NCBI RefSeq assembly: GCF_001542415.1
Contig: NZ_LNCU01000011.1
Coordinates: 1 to 64,000, forward strand
Source of the DNA: Bradyrhizobium macuxiense
GTDB taxonomy: Bacteria; Pseudomonadota; Alphaproteobacteria; Rhizobiales; Xanthobacteraceae
DNA: 64,000 nt
Direction of reading: 5' to 3'
Shown here one piece after another: positions 1 to 7,812 of this stretch. Numbering within the stretch: position 1 is the first letter of the stretch; every line of letters begins with the position of its first letter. Made by a program: the position numbers and the translations under genes. A model generated the notes under the pieces. It was not told where the DNA came from. It worked only from the letters and a program-made list of their open reading frames with translations, and made no database searches.

Positions 1-18
1 CGAGACTGAGCAAGAACT
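1..18 (+). repeat. IS left terminal inverted repeat
   Basis: CGAGACTGAGCAAGAACT is the exact reverse complement of the sequence at 1672-1689. Similarity stops after 18 bases on the inner side. The outer side is outside the window. Confidence 0.85.
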
Positions 19-52
19 CGGCATTTTGGGAAGTTGATGTACGATTCTGTTC

Positions 53-1657
53 ATGACGAATCGGACATTCAAGAGCGGCGAGAGCCGCGACCAGGCCAGC
101 CTGCTTCCTGCTCGGATTGAGGATTATGTCGGGGCGGACAACCCGGTCCGGGCGATCGAGAGCTTCGTTCGTGTGCTCGACCTTGCCAAGCTCGGCTTTC
201 GCCATGCGGATCGCAAGGCCGAAGGGGTCGGTCAACCGCCGTACGATCCAGCCGATCTGCTGAAGCTCTACCTTTACGGCTACATCAACCAGATCAGGTC
301 GTCGCGCCGGTTGGAGCGGGAGGCCTGCCGCAATCTGGAACTGATCTGGCTGCTGAAGAATCTGAAGCCGGGTTATCGGACGATCGGCAACTTCCGCAAG
401 GAGAACTGGGTGGCTCTGAAGGCGGCCAACCGCAGCTTCGTGCTGCTGATGCGCGAACTCGGTCTTGTCGGCGGCAGCGTTGTTGCGATTGACGGCTCGT
501 TCTTCCATGGCGACGCCAGCAAGGCCAGCATCTTTACGCGCAAGAGGCTTGCCGATCAGATCGGAAAGCTCGATCAGGAGATCGAGGCCTACGGCAAGTC
601 CCTTGAGGACAATGACGCCGCGGAAGCCAGGAAGCCAGGCCAGGATGGCTCCGATGGTGGCGGCGCAGGTGGTGGTGACCTTGGCGCGAAGGTCGCGGCA
701 CTGATGGCGAAGCGCTCGCGCGCACAAGCCGATCTTGCTCGGTTGGAAGAGAATGGCGAGACGCAGTTGTCCCTGACCGATCCGGATGCCCGACTTCTGG
801 TCAAGAGCGGCCAGGGGGTCGCAGGCTACAACGTGCAGACCGCCGTCGACGACAAGCACAAGCTCATTGTCGCCAGCGAGGTGGTGAACGACAGCAGCGA
901 TGTCGGCCAGCTACATGCGATGGCCATCGCGGCAAAGGAAGCCCTCGAGGTCAAGACCCTGCAGGTGCTGGCAGACGAGGGCTATTACAGCAGCCGCGAA
1001 CTGAAGGCCTGTGAGGACGATGGCATCACGGCCTATGTGCCGGTGCCGGAGGGCAGCGCCCGGCTCGAGAAGCAAGGCCGCTTCGCCCTCAAGGACTTCA
1101 ACTATGATGGCGTATCCGACACCTATCATTGTCCCGGCGGCCATCAGCTACATCCGATGAAGAGCAGGCAGAAGAACACCAGTGGCCGCGTCGAGATCCG
1201 CTACGCGGCGCGCGGAGCGATCTGCAGGACCTGCCCGCTCAAGATCCGTTGCCTTGGCTCGAACGCGGCCTACCGGACGATCGGTCGCTGGGAGCATGAA
1301 GACGTTCTCGAACGTCATCGCGCGCGGATGCAGGGCGCGGGCGAGGTGATGCGCCGTCGCTTTGGCATCGTCGAGCATCCGTTTGGCACGCTCAAATGCC
1401 GTGCCGGCTATCGTCATTTCCTGGTCCGCGGCTTCGACAAGGTCCGCGGCGAGTGGAGCCTGATGGCGCTCTGCTACAACTTCACCCGCGTGCTCAACAT
1501 CCTGGGCTTCGACGCGTTTCTGGCCGCGCTCGCCAAGGCGGTTGCTACTTGCCGATGTACCCTCGCAGCCCTTTTGACGCCCATCCAGGTTGCTCTCGCG
1601 GCTCTCTGGACAAACATAGGGCTTCCGCTCGCAATCGGCCGGCCCACGCCGGCCTAA
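53..1657 (+). CDS. IS1182-family transposase
   Basis: This 534-residue DDE transposase is full length for the IS1182 group. The N-terminal part carries the typical YLYGYINQIRSSRRLERE block, where IS1182 proteins recognise DNA. Candidate catalytic residues are D147 in VVAIDGSFF, D308 in VLADEGYYS and E441 in FGIVEHPFGTLK. A Cys-rich patch (ICRTCPLKIRCLG) lies before the last acidic residue, as in many members of the family. The gene fills the element between its inverted repeats and shows no frameshift. Family assignment is by motif, so the exact IS name is unknown. Confidence 0.93.
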   Translation: MTNRTFKSGESRDQASLLPARIEDYVGADNPVRAIESFVRVLDLAKLGFRHADRKAEGVGQPPYDPADLLKLYLYGYINQIRSSRRLEREACRNLELIWLLKNLKPGYRTIGNFRKENWVALKAANRSFVLLMRELGLVGGSVVAIDGSFFHGDASKASIFTRKRLADQIGKLDQEIEAYGKSLEDNDAAEARKPGQDGSDGGGAGGGDLGAKVAALMAKRSRAQADLARLEENGETQLSLTDPDARLLVKSGQGVAGYNVQTAVDDKHKLIVASEVVNDSSDVGQLHAMAIAAKEALEVKTLQVLADEGYYSSRELKACEDDGITAYVPVPEGSARLEKQGRFALKDFNYDGVSDTYHCPGGHQLHPMKSRQKNTSGRVEIRYAARGAICRTCPLKIRCLGSNAAYRTIGRWEHEDVLERHRARMQGAGEVMRRRFGIVEHPFGTLKCRAGYRHFLVRGFDKVRGEWSLMALCYNFTRVLNILGFDAFLAALAKAVATCRCTLAALLTPIQVALAALWTNIGLPLAIGRPTPA

Positions 1658-1671
1658 CTCCGCTCACCAGT

Positions 1672-1689
1672 AGTTCTTGCTCAGTCTCG
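1672..1689 (-). repeat. IS right terminal inverted repeat
   Basis: AGTTCTTGCTCAGTCTCG is the perfect inverted copy of bases 1-18. It lies 14 bases after the transposase stop codon. Confidence 0.85.
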
Positions 1690-1752
1690 ACGGCAGACAG
1701 AGTCGTGACGATGGATTTCATGGTGCGATGCCTCCCCAGACGTTCTTATCGG

Positions 1753-1765
1753 TTTGTCCGACAAA
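1753..1765 (+). promoter_or_regulatory. Distal GntR operator (O1)
   Basis: TTTGTCCGACAAA is a 13-bp palindrome around a central C. It is repeated exactly at 1863-1875, 110 bp downstream, which is close to a whole number of helical turns. It fits the TnGTnnnACnA pattern known for FCD-type GntR regulators. Binding by the adjacent regulator is inferred. Confidence 0.7.
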
Positions 1766-1835
1766 GCTAGATTTGTGCCATCACGGAGTCAATTCAGGTT
1801 CCGGAAGTGCGACAATTGGGCAGGATTTTTGTCAT

Positions 1836-1864
1836 TTGACGCCTCTGTGGCCTTCGCCTATCTT
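1836..1864 (+). promoter_or_regulatory. Sigma-70-like promoter of the GntR gene
   Basis: TTGACG (1836-1841) and TATCTT (1859-1864) are separated by 17 bp. The -10 element overlaps the first bases of the second operator, so a bound repressor would block initiation. Predicted start is near 1871, giving a very short leader before the GTG at 1896. Confidence 0.65.
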
Positions 1865-1875
1865 TGTCCGACAAA
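1863..1875 (+). promoter_or_regulatory. Proximal GntR operator (O2) on the -10 region
   Basis: This is the second exact copy of TTTGTCCGACAAA. It covers the end of the predicted -10 hexamer and the transcription start. Its position is classic for negative autoregulation, and the pair with O1 could allow looping. Confidence 0.72.
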
Positions 1876-1895
1876 CAACAATCGGGAGGGCCTAG

Positions 1896-2660
1896 GTGCC
1901 CGCCACGCCGCTGTTCCGGCGCCTCGACGTCGCGCCGGCCTATCAGAAGGTCGCGGACGCGATCGAACGGGAAATCATCAACGGCCGGATCAAGCCGGGC
2001 GAGCCGATCGGAACCGAGCAGCAGCTCGTGGAGCAGTTCGGCGTCAACCGTTCGACCGTCCGCGAAGGCATACGCGTGCTCGAGGAGGGCGGGTTGATCC
2101 GCCGCGATTCAAGCCGCCGTCTGCAGGCCTGCCTACCGCGGTACAACAAGCTCGCCACCCGGCTGTCCCGTGCGCTGATCCTGCACGAGGTGACGTTTCG
2201 CGAATTGTTCGAGGCGTCGATGACGCTGGAAGTCGCGAGCGTCGAAGGTGCGGTCGAGCGCGCGACCGCGGAGAACATCGCCGAGCTCAGCGACAATCTT
2301 GCGCGCAGCGCGCAGGCGGTCGGCAATCCCGCCGATCTCGCCGAGCTCGACCAGGAATTCCACGTGCTGATGGCCAAGGCGTCGCAGAACCGCGTGCTGC
2401 AGCTCGCCCGCGAGCCCGCCGCGCAGCTGTTCTTTCCGACCACCGAGATGATCGTGGCCGGCGTGCCTGAGGGCGGTGCGCGCCTCGTCGAGGCACACCG
2501 CCATCTGCTGGACGCGATCAAGCGACGCGACAAGGAGGCCGGCGTCGCATGGACGCGGCGGCATTTGCAGGACTGGCGCCGCGGCTTCGAGAAGATCGCT
2601 TCGCTCGATCGGTCGGTCGAGCACACCTACATGGAGCACGCAGGCGCAACCCGGCAATAG
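1896..2660 (+). CDS. GntR-family regulator, FadR/FCD subfamily
   Basis: This 254-residue regulator has an N-terminal winged helix of about 75 residues (VADAIEREIINGRIKPGEPI, then a recognition helix in the NRSTVREGIRVLEEGG block). A helical FCD effector domain follows from about residue 90, with the Asp/His-rich pattern (ELDQEFHVLM, EAHRHLLDAI) that often holds a metal and an organic acid. The GTG start follows GGGAGGG by five bases. Two identical palindromic operators sit upstream. The next gene, an acyl-CoA ligase, begins 63 bp downstream with no operator of its own, so the two are probably one transcript. The inducer may be the ligase substrate or its CoA ester, which is inference. Confidence 0.9.
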   Translation: MPATPLFRRLDVAPAYQKVADAIEREIINGRIKPGEPIGTEQQLVEQFGVNRSTVREGIRVLEEGGLIRRDSSRRLQACLPRYNKLATRLSRALILHEVTFRELFEASMTLEVASVEGAVERATAENIAELSDNLARSAQAVGNPADLAELDQEFHVLMAKASQNRVLQLAREPAAQLFFPTTEMIVAGVPEGGARLVEAHRHLLDAIKRRDKEAGVAWTRRHLQDWRRGFEKIASLDRSVEHTYMEHAGATRQ

Positions 2661-2723
2661 GGACGGCCGGAAGCCAAAACCAAAAACAACGACAACAAGC
2701 ACATTCGGGAGGAGACGGAGACA

Positions 2724-4337
2724 ATGAGCGGAGATATCGCAGTCACCATCCAGCGCGCCCGCGAGCACAGCATCGGCGATCTGCTGCGCCGGTCTGCAAG
2801 GCGCTATCCAAGCAAGACGGCGCTGATCTGCGGCGAGGTGACCTGGACCTTTGCGGAGATGGACGCGATCTGCAACCGCCTTGCGCGCGGCCTGCTCGAG
2901 CTCGGCATCGGGAAGGGCGACCGCGTTGCGGTGCTGTCGCGCAATTCGCACGCCTTCGCCGCGCTGCGCTTCGCTGTGGCGCGGATCGGTGCGATTCTCG
3001 TGCCGATCAACTTCATGCTGAACCCGGACGAGATCAATTTCATCCTGTCGAACTCGGGCGCGAAGCTGCTCGCAGTCGGACCGGACTTTGTCGACACGGC
3101 GCGCGCTGCGGCCGCCAAGGGCTCTGCGGTCGAAACGCTGGTCTGGCTGCCGGGCGAGGATCCCGCGACCGCACCTGACGGCATCAAGACCTTCGACGGC
3201 CTGCTGCACAGCGACGCCTCGGCGCCCGATATCTCGGTCGACAGCCGCGATCCCGCGCAGATCATCTACACCAGCGGCACGGAGTCGCTGCCGAAGGGCG
3301 CGATCCTCACCCATGACGCGGTGATGTGGCAGTACGTCAGCTGCATCATCGATGGCGGCATGGCGACCGACGACATCGTTCTGCATGCGCTGCCGCTCTA
3401 TCATTGCGCCCAGCTCGACGTCTTCCTCGGTCCCGCGATCTATCTCGGCGCCACCAGCCTGATCACCGGCAAGCCGGTGGCGGACCACGTCCTGTCGCTG
3501 ATCGCAGCCCACCGGATCAACGCGTTCTTCGCCCCGCCAACGATCTGGATCGCAATGCTGCGCTCGCCCGCGTTCGATCGCACCGATCTGTCGACGCTGC
3601 GCAAGGGCTATTACGGTGCCTCGATCATGCCGGTCGAGGTGCTGCTCGAATTGCAGCGCCGCCTGCCGAACGTAAAATTCTGGAATTTCTACGGCCAGAC
3701 CGAAATCGCGCCGCTCGCGACCGTGCTGACGCCCGAGGATCAACTGCCGAAGGCAGGATCAGCCGGCAAGCCTGCTATCAACGTCGAGACCCGGGTGGTC
3801 AACCCAGACATGACCGACGTCAAGGTTGGCGAAGTCGGCGAGATCGTGCACCGCTCGCCGCATCTGCTGTCCGGTTACTACAACGATCCGGTCAAGACCG
3901 CAGTCGCCTTCGCCGGTGGCTGGTTTCATTCCGGCGATCTCGCGACCGTCGATGCCGACGGCTACATCACGGTCGTCGATCGCGTGAAGGACATGATCAA
4001 GAGCGGCGGCGAGAACGTCGCGAGCCGCGAGGTCGAGGAGATGATCTACCGGCTGCCGGCGGTGTCGGAGGTGGCGGTGGTCGGGCTGCCCGACCCGCGC
4101 TGGATCGAGGCGGTGACCGCGATCGTGGTGGTCAAGGCCGGCCAGAGCCTCGATGAGGAGGCCGTCGTTAAGCACTGCGCGGGCGCGATGGCCCATTTCA
4201 AGGTGCCGAAGCGGGTCATCTTCGTCGACAGCCTGCCCAAAAACCCGAGCGGCAAGCTGCTCAAGCGCGAGCTGCGGCAGCGCCATCTCGGCGGCGCCAC
4301 GCTCGACCAGGCGGTGCAGAAGAGCTTTGCCGGTTAG
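2724..4337 (+). CDS. Acyl-CoA synthetase (AMP-forming)
   Basis: This 537-residue ligase of the ANL superfamily would activate a carboxylic acid to its CoA thioester through an acyl-adenylate. The P-loop is YTSGTESLPKG from residue 182, with Glu at a position that is usually Thr. Later motifs are YGQTEIAP (about 323), GWFHSGDLA (about 399), DRVKDMIKSGGENV (about 419) and the C-terminal NPSGKLLKREL with the catalytic lysine. Length and motif order match medium or long-chain fatty-acyl ligases. The substrate cannot be read from the sequence. A strong site (GGAGGA) precedes the ATG, and the gene follows the GntR regulator, which probably controls it. Confidence 0.9.
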   Translation: MSGDIAVTIQRAREHSIGDLLRRSARRYPSKTALICGEVTWTFAEMDAICNRLARGLLELGIGKGDRVAVLSRNSHAFAALRFAVARIGAILVPINFMLNPDEINFILSNSGAKLLAVGPDFVDTARAAAAKGSAVETLVWLPGEDPATAPDGIKTFDGLLHSDASAPDISVDSRDPAQIIYTSGTESLPKGAILTHDAVMWQYVSCIIDGGMATDDIVLHALPLYHCAQLDVFLGPAIYLGATSLITGKPVADHVLSLIAAHRINAFFAPPTIWIAMLRSPAFDRTDLSTLRKGYYGASIMPVEVLLELQRRLPNVKFWNFYGQTEIAPLATVLTPEDQLPKAGSAGKPAINVETRVVNPDMTDVKVGEVGEIVHRSPHLLSGYYNDPVKTAVAFAGGWFHSGDLATVDADGYITVVDRVKDMIKSGGENVASREVEEMIYRLPAVSEVAVVGLPDPRWIEAVTAIVVVKAGQSLDEEAVVKHCAGAMAHFKVPKRVIFVDSLPKNPSGKLLKRELRQRHLGGATLDQAVQKSFAG

Positions 4338-4418
4338 TTGATCCCGGGCGCAGGTGAGGGCTGCCGCGACGATCCGCCTAAGCCCTTGATAGGAGACGCC
4401 CTGTTCCGCCTGGTCCGA

Positions 4419-4453
4419 GGTCGGCGGGGGGCAGGGTCAAGGTCCCGCCGATC
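4419..4453 (+). terminator. Hairpin after the acyl-CoA ligase
   Basis: GGTCGGCGGG (4419-4428) pairs with CCCGCCGATC (4444-4453), with one G-U pair and a 15-base loop. Only a weak T run follows, and the secE promoter starts directly afterwards, so it could instead be a promoter-proximal structure. Confidence 0.4.
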
Positions 4454-4482
4454 TTGACGTTTGGCCGCCGCCGCAGTAGATA
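4454..4482 (+). promoter_or_regulatory. Promoter of secE-nusG-rplK-rplA
   Basis: TTGACG (4454-4459) and TAGATA (4477-4482) are spaced by 17 bp. Transcription would start near 4489. No other candidate of this quality lies upstream of secE. Confidence 0.6.
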
Positions 4483-4659
4483 CGCGCCACTCGCTGCCGG
4501 CCCGCTTTGATGGCGGATATCCGGCGCGGCCTGAATTCCCCCGAACAATCGAGCTCGTTCATCGGCTCAACCTTCCAAACGAGGGCTGGGTCCGCAAGGT
4601 CGGCTGTTCGGTTTCCTTGAAACGTTGCAAATCGTCCGGCGACGGACGCGGACCCTACG

Positions 4660-4851
4660 ATGGCTTTCAGCCCGTTCAAATTCCTGCAGGAAGTGCGCTC
4701 GGAGACCGCCAAGGTCACCTGGCCGACGCGCCGCGAGACGACCATCACCACCATCATGGTGTTCGTGATGGTGGCGCTGGCCTCGGTCTTCTTTTTCGCC
4801 GCGGATCAGATGATCCGCTATCTGGTCACCCTGATACTGGGCATCCACTGA
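4660..4851 (+). CDS. secE: Preprotein translocase subunit SecE
   Basis: This 63-residue protein is the short single-span SecE typical of alphaproteobacteria. A cytoplasmic amphipathic helix (FLQEVRSETAKVTWPTRRET) carries the conserved KVTWPTR motif that clamps SecY. One transmembrane helix follows (about residues 30-55). It acts in the inner membrane with SecY, whose gene is at 40998. The stop codon overlaps the first possible nusG start, so the two are translationally coupled. Confidence 0.95.
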   Translation: MAFSPFKFLQEVRSETAKVTWPTRRETTITTIMVFVMVALASVFFFAADQMIRYLVTLILGIH

Positions 4852-5405
4852 TGAGCACCGGAACCCTATTGATGGACAAGCGCTGGTACATCGTCCACGC
4901 CTATTCGAATTTCGAGAAGAAGGTCGCGGAATCGATCCGCGAGCAGGCGAAGCAGCGCGGGCTGGAAGAGCTGTTCGAGCAGGTCCTGGTGCCGACCGAG
5001 AAGGTCACCGAGGTGCGCCGCGGCCGCAAGATCGATGCCGAGCGCAAGTTCTTCCCGGGCTACGTGCTGGTGAAGATGAAGCTGACCGACGAGGCGTTTC
5101 ATCTGATCAAGAACACCCCGAAGGTCACCGGCTTCCTGGGCGCGGAAAACAAGCCGATGCCGATCTCGGAAGCGGAAGCGATGCGGATCCTGCACCAGGT
5201 GCAGGAGGGCGTGGAGCGTCCGAAGGCGTCGGTGTCGTTCGAAATCGGCGAGAATGTGCGCGTGGCCGACGGCCCGTTCGCCTCGTTCTCGGGCGTGGTG
5301 GAAGAAATCGACGAGGCGCGCTCGCGTGTGAAGGTCGCGGTGTCGATCTTCGGCCGCGCGACGCCGGTCGAGCTGGAATTCGGTCAGGTCGAAAAGGTGG
5401 TCTGA
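4851..5405 (+). CDS. nusG: Transcription termination/antitermination factor NusG
   Basis: The protein has an NGN domain (RWYIVHAYSNFEKKVAE and the FFPGYVLVKM block) and a C-terminal KOW domain (ENVRVADGPFASFSGVVEEID). NusG binds the RNA polymerase clamp, supports processivity, and links transcription to Rho or to the ribosome. The ATG at 4851 overlaps the secE stop and gives 184 residues. An in-frame ATG at 4872 gives 177 residues and begins exactly at the conserved MDKRWYIVHAYS. Neither has a strong ribosome binding site. I chose the coupled upstream start, but the shorter form is equally possible. Confidence 0.95.
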   Translation: MSTGTLLMDKRWYIVHAYSNFEKKVAESIREQAKQRGLEELFEQVLVPTEKVTEVRRGRKIDAERKFFPGYVLVKMKLTDEAFHLIKNTPKVTGFLGAENKPMPISEAEAMRILHQVQEGVERPKASVSFEIGENVRVADGPFASFSGVVEEIDEARSRVKVAVSIFGRATPVELEFGQVEKVV

Positions 5406-5443
5406 CCGGACGGCGCGGGGTATATGCCTCGCGTCTACGAAGG

Positions 5444-5517
5444 CCGTGGGAGGGAGAGGGCGGTCGCCAGCCCCTTCAACCGAACCACGGAACCTGAAAC
5501 CGCCGGCATCGTCCGGC
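5444..5517 (+). promoter_or_regulatory. Structured leader of rplK
   Basis: The nusG-rplK gap contains CCGTGG (5444-5449) pairing with CCACGG (5485-5490), then a small hairpin GCCGG-CATCGT-CCGGC (5502-5517) ending just before the ribosome binding site. In many bacteria the L11-L1 leader binds L1 for feedback control. Equivalence here is inference. Confidence 0.35.
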
Positions 5518-5533
5518 ACAACAGGAGTGATAA

Positions 5534-5962
5534 ATGGCAAAGAAAGTGACCGGATACCTGAAGCTTCAGGTCCCGGCCGGTGCGGCGAATCCTTCGCCCC
5601 CGATCGGTCCCGCGCTTGGTCAGCGCGGTCTCAACATCATGGAGTTCTGCAAGGCGTTCAACGCGCAGACCCAGAAGGAAGAGAAGAACACCCCGATTCC
5701 GGTGGTGATCACGATCTACGCCGATCGTTCGTTCACCTTCGAGATGAAGACCCCCCCGATGTCGTTCTTCCTCAAGCAGGCGGCGAAGATCCAGTCCGGC
5801 TCGAAGGCGCCGGGCCGTGACAAGGCCGGCCAGGTGACCAAGGCGCAGGTGCGCGAGATCGCCGAGAAGAAGATGAAGGACCTGAATTGCGACACCATTG
5901 AATCGGCCATGAAGATGGTCGAGGGCTCCGCCCGTTCGATGGGTCTGGAAGTTGCGGGGTAA
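5534..5962 (+). CDS. rplK: 50S ribosomal protein L11
   Basis: This 142-residue L11 shows the N-terminal consensus [21 protein letters not shown] with the proline-rich switch contacted by thiopeptides and release factors. The C-terminal 23S-binding domain ends in [18 protein letters not shown]. It forms the GTPase-associated stalk base with L10 and L7/L12. AGGAG precedes the ATG. rplA follows after 6 bp, so the two are co-translated and likely controlled by L1 in the leader. Confidence 0.97.
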   Translation: MAKKVTGYLKLQVPAGAANPSPPIGPALGQRGLNIMEFCKAFNAQTQKEEKNTPIPVVITIYADRSFTFEMKTPPMSFFLKQAAKIQSGSKAPGRDKAGQVTKAQVREIAEKKMKDLNCDTIESAMKMVEGSARSMGLEVAG

Positions 5963-5968
5963 CGGGCC

Positions 5969-6661
5969 ATGACAATCGGAAAGCGTTTGAAGAAGGCTCG
6001 CGAGGGCGTCGACCGCGAAAAGCTCTATCCGCTCACGGACGCCATCAAGATGGTCAAGGAGCGCGCCAAGTCGAAGTTCGACGAGACGATCGAGATCGCG
6101 ATCAATCTCGGCGTCGATCCGCGTCACGCCGACCAGATGGTCCGCGGCGTCGTGAACCTGCCGAACGGAACCGGCCGTACGCTCCGCGTCGGCGTGTTCG
6201 CGCGCGGCGCCAAGGCTGAGGAAGCCAAGGCCGCCGGTGCCGACGTCGTCGGCGCCGAAGACCTGGTCGAGAAGGTGCAGGGCGGCACGATCGATTTCGA
6301 CCGTTGCATCGCCACTCCCGACATGATGCCGCTGGTCGGCCGCCTCGGTAAGGTGCTCGGTCCGCGCGGCATGATGCCAAACCCGAAGATCGGCACCGTG
6401 ACCATGGACGTCACGTCAGCCGTGAAGGGTGCCAAGGGCGGTTCGGTCGAGTTTCGCGTGGAGAAGGCCGGCATCGTGCAGGCCGGTATCGGCAAGGCCT
6501 CGTTCTCCGAGGACAAGCTGGTCGAGAACGTCAAGGCGCTCGCCGATGCGGTCGCCAAGGCGAAGCCGGCAGGCTCCAAGGGCACCTACATCCAGCGCGT
6601 GGCGGTCTCCTCCACCATGGGTCCGGGCGTGAAGGTCGAGCCGGGCACGATCCTCGGCTAA
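5969..6661 (+). CDS. rplA: 50S ribosomal protein L1
   Basis: This 230-residue L1 of the mobile L1 stalk includes the RNA-binding signature around [20 protein letters not shown]. It helps release deacylated tRNA from the E site and in other bacteria represses its own operon. Length is normal. It is the last gene of the secE-nusG-rplK-rplA transcript: a strong terminator follows 25 bases after the stop, so rplJ and rplL are not on the same message. Confidence 0.97.
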   Translation: MTIGKRLKKAREGVDREKLYPLTDAIKMVKERAKSKFDETIEIAINLGVDPRHADQMVRGVVNLPNGTGRTLRVGVFARGAKAEEAKAAGADVVGAEDLVEKVQGGTIDFDRCIATPDMMPLVGRLGKVLGPRGMMPNPKIGTVTMDVTSAVKGAKGGSVEFRVEKAGIVQAGIGKASFSEDKLVENVKALADAVAKAKPAGSKGTYIQRVAVSSTMGPGVKVEPGTILG

Positions 6662-6686
6662 GGTCCTCTGCAGGAATGAGATAAAG

Positions 6687-6725
6687 AGGGGCGGAATCGG
6701 GCAACCGGTTCCGCCCCTTTGCTTT
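6687..6725 (+). terminator. Terminator after rplA
   Basis: AGGGGCGGAA (6687-6696) pairs perfectly with TTCCGCCCCT (6709-6718). The inner part extends through CGG and CCG around a GCAA tetraloop. A T-rich stretch (TTGCTTT) follows. Confidence 0.85.
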
Positions 6726-6758
6726 GGGGCGTGAAGCCTCTCGCAGGAAACAACAAGA

Positions 6759-7712
6759 ATGCCCGACAAGGTCCTGATCTATTCCCGCTTTCCCAAGGCC
6801 CAGCTCGTGCGCTTCAGCGAGCGCTACGAGCTTCTCAATGCTGCGGGCAAACGGCCGAATGAGGCATATTCGGCGGCCGAACTGGCCGACGTCCGAGCCA
6901 TGATCGCAGCCGGCGGCGCGCCGCTTGGCGGCGAGGCCATGGACATGCTGCCGAAGCTCGGCGCGATCGTCTGCTACGGCACGGGCTATGATGGTGTCGA
7001 TCTGGCCGCCACTGCGAAGCGGGGAATCGCCGTCGGCCACAGCCCGGGCGCCAATGCCGCGTCCGTCGCCGACATCGCCGTGACGCTGATGCTGGCGGCG
7101 GTGCGCCGTCTGCTCGTGGTCGACAATTATGTCCGCAGCGGCGACTGGGCCGGCCGAATGCCGTCGCCGATGATGCGACCTCAGGCGGGCATGCGCGGCC
7201 GCAGGGTCGGCGTCTACGGCATGGGCGAGATCGGGCGGAAGATCGCCGCGCGCGTTGCGGCCTTCGAGACCGAGGTCGGCTATTTCAGCCGCACCAAATA
7301 CGATCTGCCCTATCAGTACCTCCCGAGCCTGGAAGCGCTCGCCGACTGGTGCAGCGTGCTGATGGTCGCGGTCCGGGCCGGTCCCGAGACCAACCAGATG
7401 GTCGACGCCGACATCCTGCGCCGGATCGGCGGCGATGGCTTCGTCGTCAACATCTCGCGCGGATCGGTGGTCGACGAGACGGCGCTGGTTCAGGCGCTGA
7501 CCGACCAGACCATCGCGGGCGCCGGCCTCGACGTGTTCGCGGAGGAGCCGCATGCCCCTGACGCGCTGACGGCGCTTCCGAATGTGGTGCTGTCGCCGCA
7601 TCTTGGCGGCCACACCCTGGATTCACACGTGGCGATGCAGGACTGCGTGCTCGCCAATCTCGATGCGTTCTTTGCGGGCAAGCCGCTGCCTTATCAGGTG
7701 AAGGGCGCCTGA
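6759..7712 (+). CDS. D-isomer 2-hydroxyacid dehydrogenase
   Basis: This 317-residue NAD(P)-dependent oxidoreductase interconverts a 2-hydroxyacid and a 2-oxoacid. The Rossmann domain carries VYGMGEIGRKIA (GxGxxG, about residue 152). The active-site triad is R234 in NISRGSVVDE, E263 in FAEEPH and H281 in SPHLGGHT. It most resembles glyoxylate/hydroxypyruvate reductases, but the substrate is not determined. The gene stands alone between the rplA terminator and the rplJ promoter, with its own hairpin downstream, so it looks inserted into the ancestral rplKA-rplJL cluster. The only promoter room is 40 bp, so expression may come from readthrough of rplA. Confidence 0.9.
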   Translation: MPDKVLIYSRFPKAQLVRFSERYELLNAAGKRPNEAYSAAELADVRAMIAAGGAPLGGEAMDMLPKLGAIVCYGTGYDGVDLAATAKRGIAVGHSPGANAASVADIAVTLMLAAVRRLLVVDNYVRSGDWAGRMPSPMMRPQAGMRGRRVGVYGMGEIGRKIAARVAAFETEVGYFSRTKYDLPYQYLPSLEALADWCSVLMVAVRAGPETNQMVDADILRRIGGDGFVVNISRGSVVDETALVQALTDQTIAGAGLDVFAEEPHAPDALTALPNVVLSPHLGGHTLDSHVAMQDCVLANLDAFFAGKPLPYQVKGA

Positions 7713-7725
7713 GACGGGTTGATCC

Positions 7726-7751
7726 GGCCCTGGAACCGGGTTCCGAGGGCC
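7726..7751 (+). terminator. Hairpin after the dehydrogenase gene
   Basis: GGCCCT-GGAA (7726-7735) pairs with TTCC-AGGGCC (7741-7751), with one unpaired G and a five-base loop. There is no immediate U tract (ATTTT comes about 20 bases later), so termination strength is uncertain. Confidence 0.5.
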
Positions 7752-7777
7752 AATCTGAACTGGTCTGAATTTTGCTC

Positions 7778-7806
7778 TTGGCAAGTCGGGCAAGACCCGC
7801 TAAATA
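7778..7806 (+). promoter_or_regulatory. Promoter of rplJ-rplL-rpoB-rpoC
   Basis: TTGGCA (7778-7783) and TAAATA (7801-7806) are spaced by exactly 17 bp. Start is predicted near 7813. This is one of the best sigma-70-like matches in the window and is appropriate for a highly expressed operon. Confidence 0.7.
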
Positions 7807-7812
7807 CCGCGC

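Larger units (their letters stand above)
1..1689 (+). mobile_element. IS1182-family insertion sequence
   Basis: The element holds one transposase gene (53-1657) between perfect 18-bp terminal inverted repeats at 1-18 and 1672-1689. The left repeat begins at the first base of the window, so the element may extend a few bases further left, and its target duplication cannot be tested. The right end lies about 60 bp upstream of the first GntR operator, so the insertion bounds the regulatory region of the next gene. The transposase frame is intact, which suggests a recent or still active copy. Confidence 0.88.
4338..4659. other. Intergenic region, acyl-CoA ligase to secE
   Basis: The 322-base gap holds a terminator-like hairpin (4419-4453) and a good promoter (4454-4482), leaving a secE leader of about 170 nt. 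I looked for a tRNA here, since one often precedes secE, and could not fold a cloverleaf. No convincing gene is present. Confidence 0.6.

Noticed and set aside
2133..3743. Minus-strand open frame of 536 codons opposite the GntR and ligase genes
   Set aside because: It spans two oppositely directed genes with clear motifs, so it is an antisense artefact.
4338..4659. Search for a tRNA upstream of secE
   Set aside because: No cloverleaf with acceptor, anticodon and T arms could be drawn on either strand.
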